Shown here: positions 1 through 6,222 of the stretch, one piece after another
Numbering within the stretch: the first letter of the stretch is position 1
How the letters are laid out: every line of letters starts with the position of its first letter
Source: Bacillota bacterium
GTDB lineage: Bacteria; Bacillota; Bacilli; Alicyclobacillales; SLC66
Assembly: GCA_021820825.1 (NCBI GenBank)
Contig: JAKADD010000024.1
Coordinates: forward strand, 1 to 13,146
Direction of reading: 5' to 3'
Length of the DNA: 13,146 bases
Made by a program: the position numbers and the translations under genes
Notes under the pieces: generated by a model
Databases searched by the model: none
What the model saw: only the letters and a program-made list of their open reading frames with translations
Told to the model about the DNA's origin: nothing

Positions 1-78
1 ATGCTTGGCCACCCCGTAGGTACACATGGCATCCCGCTCGCTGAAGCAGTCAGGTCTTACCCTCAGGGTACCTCATAA
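1..78 (+). CDS. possible 3' end of an unidentified gene (partial)
   Basis: Frame 1 is open from the window edge to a TAA at 76-78 and encodes about 25 residues ending in YPQGTS. The other two plus frames stop earlier, at 16-18 and 42-44. The upstream part is outside the window, so no family can be named. It could equally be non-coding. The 13-base palindrome TACCCTCAGGGTA near 59-71 lies in this tail, but with a one-base centre it cannot form a normal terminator hairpin. Confidence 0.3.
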   Translation: MLGHPVGTHGIPLAEAVRSYPQGTS

Positions 79-165
79 TGGGCAATTTCGCCATAGGTTT
101 TCCTGCCCGAGTTTTGCGAAACAAAATCCAGGGCGTGCTGCCTGCGGTATTTTTGACGCATGGAC

Positions 166-194
166 TTGACCTGCGGCGATTTTCAGGATAGAAC
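166..194 (+). promoter_or_regulatory. candidate sigma-A promoter for the small-protein/thiF pair
   Basis: TTGACC at 166-171 matches the -35 consensus at five of six bases. It is followed after 17 bases by TAGAAC at 189-194, which matches the -10 consensus at four of six. It lies about 70 bases before the GTG start at 266, in a stretch (79-265) where no gene was recognised. The call rests on sequence similarity and position only. Confidence 0.4.
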
Positions 195-265
195 AGAGTG
201 CAATGGGCAGAGGCTGACCGTACGGGCCGCCGCTGCAACAGATATCTGAAGGAGGGTGCGCAGTT

Positions 266-637
266 GTGTTGACTTATACCATTGTCAGTTCGCGGTTGAC
301 GCCTGTTCGCCTTCAGGATGAAGAACTTGTGGTGGAGACGATTGAGGAAGTGATTCGCGATTTTGGCCTCGATACTGCACAAAAAACAACGCTGTCCACG
401 ATGCGCGGGTCCACGCATTACCACCTGAAAGATGGTTCTGGCAAAGGTGTGCTGGAAATCACCTATTGGCCGAAAAAAGCGTGGCTCACTGTCGATATCC
501 ACGATAACAGAAGAGCGCCCTGGAATGAACAGTTGATCGGTCCGCTTGCAAGGGCGCTTGCGGAGCGCTTCGCAGGGAACGCGCTGACGCCGACAGAACA
601 GGGCAAAACGGGGAGTGACGCACAGGAACATGGATGA
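266..637 (+). CDS. small hypothetical protein upstream of thiF-like gene
   Basis: A 123-residue protein, not recognised as a named family. The GTG start at 266 is supported by a strong GGAGG at 251-255 with 10 bases of spacing. The sequence is soluble and mixed alpha/beta in character: an acidic N-terminal helix-like stretch (residues 18-34), a central STHYHLKDGSGKGVLEITYW segment, then TVDIHDNRRAPWNEQ and a short Ala/Arg-rich helix. There is no signal peptide, membrane span or cysteine motif. Its stop overlaps the likely ATG of the next gene by 8 bases, so the two are probably translationally coupled and could act together. A link to sulfur-carrier activation would be inference from position only. 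Confidence 0.75.
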   Translation: MLTYTIVSSRLTPVRLQDEELVVETIEEVIRDFGLDTAQKTTLSTMRGSTHYHLKDGSGKGVLEITYWPKKAWLTVDIHDNRRAPWNEQLIGPLARALAERFAGNALTPTEQGKTGSDAQEHG

Positions 638-1682
638 TCAGCAGAAAGACGGACTGGCAGAGGAACTGAACAGCCGCTATTCACGGCAGATTCTGTTTCG
701 GCCCATTGGCGTGGTCGGGCAGGAGCGGTTGCGGCGCGCGCGTGTGGCCGTCGTGGGCATGGGCGCCCTGGGCACCGCCAGCGCGGCGCAATTGGCGCGG
801 GCAGGGGTGAACTATCTGCGTCTCATCGACCGGGACATCGTGGAGCAGTCCAACCTGCAGCGGCAGTCTCTCTATGACGAGTCGGACGCCGCCGACTGCA
901 TTCCGAAAGCGCTGGCTGCGGCGGAAAAACTTCGGCGCGCCAACAGCGCTGTGGAGATCGTTCCAGTGATCGCTGATGTAACCGCCAAAAACGCGGAGAC
1001 ACTGCTGGCTGATGTGGACGTGATTGTAGACGGTACAGACAATTTTCAGATTCGCTATCTGATCAATGATGTGTCCGTGAAACACAGTATTCCCTGGGCG
1101 TACGGAGGCGCGGTCAGTTCCTATGGCACGGTGGGGCTGCTGCGTCCGGGCCGTACGCCGTGTCTGGTCTGTCTGTTTGGCGCGCAGCAGGGCGGGGGGC
1201 ACGATACCTGTGATACGGTCGGTGTGATTGCCCCGATTGTTTCGATGATTGCCTCGCTTCAGGTCGCGGAGGTGCTCAAACTGTTGACTGGCCATGAGGA
1301 CGCTTTGAATCCAGGACTGACATACATTGACGTCTGGACAAACGAATTGCGCAAGGTGCGCTTTCAGGAGCCTGAACCAGACTGTTCCTGTTGCGGGCGG
1401 CGGGTGTTTGCCGCACTGTCGGCGCATGGCGATGCGCTGACAGTGTCTCTTTGCGGGCGGCGGACCATTCAGGTGAAGCCGGAAACACCGCCCGCGTGGT
1501 CGCTTGAAACAGTGGCCAAGCGGTTGCGCGCAGTGGGAGAGGTGCGAAATACCGCCAATCTGTTGCGCTGCGATCTGGGTGCGCTCCAGATCTCGCTGTT
1601 TGCAGACGGGCGGGCGCTGATTCACGGCACTGACGACATAACAGAAGCGCGCTCGCTGTACGCGCGCTACATCGGGATCTGA
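630..1682 (+). CDS. ThiF/MoeB-family sulfur-carrier adenylyltransferase (E1-like)
   Basis: Members of this family use ATP to adenylate the C-terminal Gly-Gly of a ThiS- or MoaD-type sulfur carrier, for thiamine or molybdopterin synthesis. Numbering here is from the alternative GTG at 615, which gives 355 residues. Visible are RYSRQILF (21-28), the nucleotide-binding GMGALG (48-53), the ATP-contacting D.D...SNLQRQ block (72-84), DGTDNFQIRYLIND (139-152), the zinc pairs CLVC (183-186) and CSCC (257-260), and the conserved active-site-region cysteine in HDTCDTVGVIAP (Cys199). About 90 residues follow the second zinc pair, a length familiar from Bacillus ThiF/MoeB; no rhodanese domain is seen. 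ATG at 630 was preferred because it overlaps the preceding stop; GTG at 615 is five codons upstream and neither has an ideal ribosome site. No thi or moa genes are nearby, so ThiF versus MoeB is undecided. Confidence 0.9.
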   Translation: MDDQQKDGLAEELNSRYSRQILFRPIGVVGQERLRRARVAVVGMGALGTASAAQLARAGVNYLRLIDRDIVEQSNLQRQSLYDESDAADCIPKALAAAEKLRRANSAVEIVPVIADVTAKNAETLLADVDVIVDGTDNFQIRYLINDVSVKHSIPWAYGGAVSSYGTVGLLRPGRTPCLVCLFGAQQGGGHDTCDTVGVIAPIVSMIASLQVAEVLKLLTGHEDALNPGLTYIDVWTNELRKVRFQEPEPDCSCCGRRVFAALSAHGDALTVSLCGRRTIQVKPETPPAWSLETVAKRLRAVGEVRNTANLLRCDLGALQISLFADGRALIHGTDDITEARSLYARYIGI

Positions 1683-1723
1683 GTGATGAAGCCTGCATAT
1701 CAGCGGTGATCGGCGCTATCGAG

Positions 1724-3277
1724 TCATGGCTGGCTGGCGTCGATGACATGGCGTTGTGACACTTCTGATCCCGCTTTTGCCGGGTGCATGTGCTGCAGGT
1801 AGCGGCTGATCTGCGCAAGGGCGTCCGTGAGGGCGTCCTTTACTGTGGTTCCGATGCCCATCGTACACAGGGTTGTCTGTTGCCACAAACCGGTGACAAC
1901 GGCCCGCTGTGTATGATCCTGGCCAGTGCTGCGGCAAAAAGAACTCACCCGATGTTCTCCCAGACGGAAAGAGAACCGTTCCAAATTCATGGTTGCGAAC
2001 AGGTCGGCGATCAGATCCTGATACTCAGGAGGAATGGCGTGCTGGATTTCATCCATGCCGTGAACGGCCAGCGCGTCTTGCGCGAAATGATTGGTCAGGG
2101 GAGCGCCGGTCATTCCCAGTTCCTCAAGAATGAGCAGTTCCAGTGAAGTGTGGGCGTTCTCGTACACGTATCCAAGCGCCTCGGTCGCCTTGACGCGGGC
2201 AAGGATCCGTACTGCGTCCTCGTCTGAGGCGGAAAACCCCAGGCGCTCCAGTTGATAACGAATATTGCTGGCTCCCGACAGTTCCGACACGAGGACTCGG
2301 CGCTGGTTGCCCACTGTTTGCGGGGCTATGTGCTCGTAGAGAGCCGGATCGCGCATGACCGCGCTCACATGCATGCCCGCCTTGTGCGCGAACGCGCTGT
2401 TGCCGACAAAAGGTTGCGACTCGACGGGCGGACGCTCCGTGATCGCATAGAGGCGATCGGACACTTCCTTCAGCCGCTGCAGCCCAGGCAATCCCATGTG
2501 GCAGGAACGATTCATTTTGTAGATGAGATTTGGGGCGACCGCACAGAGATCTGCATTGCCGCAGCGTTCGCCAAGACCATTGATGGTGGTCTGAATCTGT
2601 GTTGCGCCAGCGGCGACGGCGGCGAGCGTGTTTGCAACCGCCAGTCCGCCGTCGTTGTGAGTGTGGATGCCGAGCGGCGCGAATCCGGCCGCCCGCACTT
2701 CGGCGACGATTGTCTGCACTTCATGCGGGAGGGCGCCGCCATTGGTGTCGCACAGCGCCAGCCAATCCGCTCCCGCGTCACGGGCTGCTGCCAACGCCTG
2801 AATGGCGTAGCGCGGATTATGCTTGTACGCATCGAAAAAATGCTCCGCGTCAAAGGTCACTTCAATCTCATGCTTCTTTAAAAATGCCACAGTATCCGCG
2901 ATCATTCTCAGATTTTCGTCCAGTTCGGTGCGCAGCGCCTTAAGAACATGAAAGTCCCAGGTTTTGCCGACAACAGCGCAATATCGCATGCCCGTGCCGA
3001 GCACCACGTTCATGTGCTCGTCTTCTTCGATGCGCAGGCCTTTTTTGCGTGTGCTGGTAAATGCCACAATACGGCTGTGCTGCAGCGTTATGCGATTCAA
3101 TTCATAGAAAAAGGCCAGATCCTTCGCATTGGAACCGGGCCATCCTCCCTCAATGTAATCAACACCCAGAGAATCCAGGAGACTGACTATTTCGAGTTTA
3201 TCTGCCACTGTAAACGCTACATGTTCAGACTGCGCTCCGTCTCGAAGCGTTGTGTCGTACAGCCATATGCGGTTCAT
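1724..3277 (-). CDS. cimA: (R)-citramalate synthase
   Basis: It condenses acetyl-CoA with pyruvate to (R)-citramalate, the first step of the threonine-independent route to 2-oxobutyrate and isoleucine. The 517-residue length fits the long citramalate synthase subfamily. The DRE-TIM barrel motifs are clear: LYDTTLRDGAQ (6-16) with catalytic Arg/Asp, YIEGGWPGSN (41-50), which is typical of this subfamily rather than of LeuA, the metal-binding HTHND (205-209), and NGLGERCGNADL (233-244). The last 120 residues or so form a LeuA-type allosteric dimer domain, so isoleucine feedback is plausible. The ATG at 3277 has AGGGAG at 3290-3285 with 7 bases of spacing. The gene diverges from glyS and converges on the thiF-like gene, with 41 bases between stops and no strong terminator seen. 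No ilv or leu genes flank it. Confidence 0.94.
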   Translation of the reverse strand: MNRIWLYDTTLRDGAQSEHVAFTVADKLEIVSLLDSLGVDYIEGGWPGSNAKDLAFFYELNRITLQHSRIVAFTSTRKKGLRIEEDEHMNVVLGTGMRYCAVVGKTWDFHVLKALRTELDENLRMIADTVAFLKKHEIEVTFDAEHFFDAYKHNPRYAIQALAAARDAGADWLALCDTNGGALPHEVQTIVAEVRAAGFAPLGIHTHNDGGLAVANTLAAVAAGATQIQTTINGLGERCGNADLCAVAPNLIYKMNRSCHMGLPGLQRLKEVSDRLYAITERPPVESQPFVGNSAFAHKAGMHVSAVMRDPALYEHIAPQTVGNQRRVLVSELSGASNIRYQLERLGFSASDEDAVRILARVKATEALGYVYENAHTSLELLILEELGMTGAPLTNHFAQDALAVHGMDEIQHAIPPEYQDLIADLFATMNLERFSFRLGEHRVSSFCRSTGQDHTQRAVVTGLWQQTTLCTMGIGTTVKDALTDALAQISRYLQHMHPAKAGSEVSQRHVIDASQP

Positions 3278-3297
3278 GTCTCCACTCCCTGTGGGTT

Positions 3298-3331
3298 ATC
3301 TCTCTCGCGCAAATCTCTCTCTCTATCTCTG
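3298..3331. repeat. CT/GA-rich simple-sequence tract in the cimA leader
   Basis: The plus strand has repeated TC dinucleotides interrupted by GCGCAAA and A: a perfect 11-base run at 3314-3324 plus shorter runs on either side. On the cimA transcript this is a GA-rich leader between the candidate promoter and the Shine-Dalgarno site. It is a low-complexity tract. Whether it has a role is unknown. Confidence 0.6.
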
Positions 3332-3335
3332 TCGC

Positions 3336-3365
3336 TTGCAGCGTGCGCTTTCTATCTATTATAAT
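3336..3365 (+). promoter_or_regulatory. candidate glyS promoter
   Basis: TTGCAG (3336-3341), an 18-base spacer and a perfect TATAAT (3360-3365) point towards glyS, about 115 bases before its ATG. A second TATAAT at 3375-3380 lacks a good -35 element. The -10 overlaps the -10 of the opposite candidate promoter for cimA. Confidence 0.5.
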
Positions 3366-3386
3366 TATGCGTATTATAATGAACAA
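3358..3386 (-). promoter_or_regulatory. candidate cimA promoter
   Basis: On the minus strand TTGTTC (3386-3381) is followed after exactly 17 bases by TATAAT (3363-3358), directed at cimA with a leader of about 73 bases. It shares bases 3360-3363 with the glyS -10 element, so both promoters should not be bound by polymerase at the same time. Confidence 0.5.
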
Positions 3387-3413
3387 TGCTGTTCTTGGCA
3401 ATAACGGGTCACA

Positions 3414-3434
3414 CAGCCATCCAACAGATGGCTG
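3414..3434 (+). promoter_or_regulatory. hairpin in the glyS leader
   Basis: CAGCCATC (3414-3421) and GATGGCTG (3427-3434) form a perfect 8-base-pair stem with a five-base loop CAACA, 45 bases before the glyS ATG. No run of T follows, so it is not a standard intrinsic terminator, and no T-box consensus is present around it. It may stabilise the transcript or bind a protein. Its role is unknown. Confidence 0.4.
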
Positions 3435-3479
3435 GGATTGTATGCAATAAATAGCTGGAAATGGGGTTTTCTAAATACT

Positions 3480-4859
3480 ATGTCAGTCACAATGGAGCAA
3501 TTGGTCGCTCTGGCCAAACACCGCGGATTCATTTTTGCAGGTTCCGAGATTTATGGAGGTCTTGCAAATACGTGGGATTACGGTCCGCTCGGCGTACAGT
3601 TGAAAAACAACATCAAACGCGCGTGGTGGAAAAAATTTATTGAAGAATCGCCTTACAATGTGGGACTTGACGCCGCGATCCTGATGAACCGCGAGGTCTG
3701 GGTTGCATCCGGCCATGTAGGCAATTTCAACGATCCCATGATCGACTGCCGCACGTGCAAGGCGCGCCACCGGGCGGACAAGCTCATCGAAGAGACGCTG
3801 CTGGCGCGCGGTGAAGAACGCATCGTGGATGGGCTGTCATTTACGGCCATGGAGGAACTGATTCGGCAGTTCGGGATTCAGTGTCCGGAATGTTCCGGCG
3901 CGGATTTTACGCCCATTCGTCAGTTCAATATGATGTTTCGCACGTTTTCAGGGGTTACTGAAGATGCGTCGAATGAAGTATTTTTACGGCCTGAGACGGC
4001 GCAGGGCATTTTTGTGAACTTTAAAAATGTGCAACGGACAATGAGGAAAAAGGTTCCCTTTGGCATCGGCCAGATCGGCAAGAGTTTTCGCAATGAGATC
4101 ACACCCGGCAATTTTACGTTCCGAACGCGCGAGTTTGAACAGATGGAACTGGAGTTTTTCTGTGCGCCAGGCACGGATGAAGAGTGGTTTTCGCATTGGC
4201 GGGAGTTTTGCGCCGTCTGGGTCAAGTCGCTGGGCATTCGTCCAGAACATGTGCGTTTGCGCGATCACGAGAAAGAACAGTTGTCCCACTACAGTAAAGC
4301 GACAACCGATATTGAATATCGCTTTCCGTTTGGTTGGGGCGAACTGCTCGGGATAGCCAACCGGACGGACTACGATCTAAAGAGACACGCGCAACACGCG
4401 CACATGGACATGACAGTCTCTGAAGAGGGGCAGGTTCCCTACATTCCCTACTGTATAGAACCGTCCATTGGCGCGGATCGATTGACCCTCGCTGTGTTTG
4501 TCGATGCGTTCGAAGAACAGCAACTGGAGGATGGAGAGACGCGGACTGTCATGCATTTTCACCCAGCGCTCGCACCGTACACGGCGGCGGTGTTCCCCCT
4601 GTCGAAAAAACTCGGCGCCGGCGCCGAGAAACTGTATGCAGAACTGAAGCGGGAATTCGCCTGCGACTATGACGATACGGGTTCAATCGGCAAACGCTAC
4701 CGACGGCATGATGAAATCGGAACGCCGTATTGTGTGACCTACGATTTTCAGTCGGAACAAGACGGCGCAGTCACAGTGCGCGACCGCGATACGATGGAAC
4801 AGGTGCGTTTGCCAATGGAAGACTTGGCGGCGTTTCTGCGAAACAGAATGTCCGTGTGA
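3480..4859 (+). CDS. glyS: glycyl-tRNA synthetase, single-chain dimeric type
   Basis: It charges tRNA-Gly with glycine in the cytoplasm. The 459-residue protein aligns by eye over its whole length with the homodimeric class II enzyme of Staphylococcus type, not with the alpha2-beta2 GlyQ/GlyS type. Visible are [17 protein letters not shown] (11-27), the motif 2 region with [19 protein letters not shown] (203-221), motif 3 with [16 protein letters not shown] (325-340), and an anticodon-binding domain from about residue 357 (FHPALAP) to the end. Two CxxC pairs, Cys90/Cys93 and Cys135/Cys138, could bind zinc. ATG at 3480 was chosen because [17 protein letters not shown] matches the family N-terminus; an in-frame TTG at 3438 would add an unlike 14 residues. 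The Shine-Dalgarno site is weak (GGGG at 3463-3466). Its stop lies 11 bases from the stop of the convergent zinc-ribbon gene. Confidence 0.96.
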   Translation: MSVTMEQLVALAKHRGFIFAGSEIYGGLANTWDYGPLGVQLKNNIKRAWWKKFIEESPYNVGLDAAILMNREVWVASGHVGNFNDPMIDCRTCKARHRADKLIEETLLARGEERIVDGLSFTAMEELIRQFGIQCPECSGADFTPIRQFNMMFRTFSGVTEDASNEVFLRPETAQGIFVNFKNVQRTMRKKVPFGIGQIGKSFRNEITPGNFTFRTREFEQMELEFFCAPGTDEEWFSHWREFCAVWVKSLGIRPEHVRLRDHEKEQLSHYSKATTDIEYRFPFGWGELLGIANRTDYDLKRHAQHAHMDMTVSEEGQVPYIPYCIEPSIGADRLTLAVFVDAFEEQQLEDGETRTVMHFHPALAPYTAAVFPLSKKLGAGAEKLYAELKREFACDYDDTGSIGKRYRRHDEIGTPYCVTYDFQSEQDGAVTVRDRDTMEQVRLPMEDLAAFLRNRMSV

Positions 4860-4870
4860 TGGGCTTTGCA

Positions 4871-6136
4871 TTACATCATGCTGGCCGCCCACTCGCGGTT
4901 GACGGCTGACCAGTCGGACAGGTTTACCGCAGAGACGGCGGCGGCCATGGAGCTGGGCAGTTCCTCATGCTGTGCGCAGTGCTGGAGAAGATCATACTGC
5001 CAACTGAGCAGCGGCCGCTGCAATGCGTCTTCGGGCTGCGTGCGCAACTGGCGCTCCCGTTCCCGCTCGGGCAGCGTACGCATTTTGTCCGCCATGGCGC
5101 GCTGGCGGTCTGCCATGGATGTGGTTTCGCTCAGGCGTTCCTGAACGAAGTGCAGGGTTTCTGTTGCGCCGAGGGTCGTCAAATACTGTTCAAGCGGCCG
5201 CAGTCCTGTGAGTTTTGCCGTTTGCCGATCCGCTCTGTAGACGATTGTGTGCTCCAGTTTCAGCAGGCTGCGATTGAGCAGAAAATGCAAACTCTGCGGA
5301 ATGACGGCGACTGGAAATGTGAAGGCGCGCAGCATGCGCACAATGGACTGCCGTCGCATCATGCGCAGGCTGCGGGAGTACTGGCTGCGGTCGACGCTTC
5401 CCGGCGAATCGACGGCAGGGGGAGCGGCGCTCCCGATGATCACGTCGTAAGCGGTCTGCAACAGATCGCGCGCCCACAGGGCGATGTCGAGCAGCGAACG
5501 GCGGTTGCTTTTGGCGATCAGCAGTTCGCGTACGACTCCCGCCGTAAAGGATGCCGGGTCCTGGGCCGCAAGGGTGGCAGAGTTACAGACCAGGACTCGT
5601 TTGCGCCGCCATAACGGCTGGATCAGGCGAATGCCTGGCTGCGACTCGGAAATCTGGAGTTCGTTCACTTTTTTGACGCCAATTGTGCTGCAGATGCGGT
5701 CGAGCTGTTCGAATGTCTGCGGCGCCTCGTTGCGGGTGATCCTGAAGGGCCGTTTTACAAACTGGACAAGGGGTGCAATGGGCAGGTACAGTCCGATCAG
5801 CAGAATGATCGCCAAACCTCTGCCGATGAAAAATGAATCTTCAAACAGGTAGACCATCAGCGTGATGTATGCGGCCAGTCCGACCATTACCAGCAAAGTG
5901 AGAAGAACGCTCACGACGATTGCGATAAAAATTCCAGGCTCCCGCCCCGCCTCCCATGCGGCTGCGAAATCCCTGTAAAAGCGGCGCATCCGTTCATAAC
6001 GGCGAGCCGTTTTTTTGTCATCCGCCCACTGTGCGGGTATTTCAACGTTCCACCCGCACTCGCACCAACTGACGTAGCCCTGGTTGAAGGGCACGTTGCT
6101 GTGGCATTGCGGGCACGTGGTTAAAGTCTTGTTCAA
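4871..6136 (-). CDS. zinc-ribbon membrane protein with degenerate M48-peptidase-like domain
   Basis: A 421-residue protein. An N-terminal zinc ribbon (CPQC at 8-11, CECG at 25-28) precedes two strong membrane segments (about 68-97 and 106-126) and a cytoplasm- or surface-facing domain whose layout recalls M48 (HtpX/Ste24-like) metallopeptidases. RRKRVLVCNSATLA and DPASFTAGVVRELLIAKSNR (193-212) occupy the place of the usual HExxH helix, and YRADRQTAKLTG (300-311) that of the usual ExxAD...TG motif. The key residues are absent: HExxH reads RELLI, and the third zinc ligand before YRAD is Val299. It is therefore probably an inactive pseudopeptidase, perhaps a scaffold or regulator. Start: TTG at 6136 with AGGAG ending 9 bases upstream. 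It lies 86 bases downstream of the PBP gene on the same strand and may be co-transcribed. The M48 relation is a by-eye judgement. Confidence 0.72.
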   Translation of the reverse strand: MNKTLTTCPQCHSNVPFNQGYVSWCECGWNVEIPAQWADDKKTARRYERMRRFYRDFAAAWEAGREPGIFIAIVVSVLLTLLVMVGLAAYITLMVYLFEDSFFIGRGLAIILLIGLYLPIAPLVQFVKRPFRITRNEAPQTFEQLDRICSTIGVKKVNELQISESQPGIRLIQPLWRRKRVLVCNSATLAAQDPASFTAGVVRELLIAKSNRRSLLDIALWARDLLQTAYDVIIGSAAPPAVDSPGSVDRSQYSRSLRMMRRQSIVRMLRAFTFPVAVIPQSLHFLLNRSLLKLEHTIVYRADRQTAKLTGLRPLEQYLTTLGATETLHFVQERLSETTSMADRQRAMADKMRTLPERERERQLRTQPEDALQRPLLSWQYDLLQHCAQHEELPSSMAAAVSAVNLSDWSAVNREWAASMM

Positions 6137-6222
6137 TGCGTCTCACTCCTGCCGCAGGTCTCGATTGCACTGGCATACGAACGTATTGTAGCGCATGCGG
6201 ACACGTTTGGGGAGACGGCGCC

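Noticed and set aside
59..71. Palindrome TACCCTCAGGGTA as a terminator of the leftmost gene
   Set aside because: The centre is a single base, so no stable hairpin loop can form, and no T-run follows.
681..1625. Long minus-strand open frame opposite the thiF-like gene
   Set aside because: It lies wholly within a strongly supported gene on the other strand and shows no domain. It is a GC-driven shadow, as are the long frames opposite cimA and mnmA.
630..1682. The E1-like gene as part of a bacterial ubiquitin-like or CBASS-type defence system
   Set aside because: It has the full ThiF/MoeB motif set and both zinc pairs, and no E2-like, JAB or cyclase gene is near.
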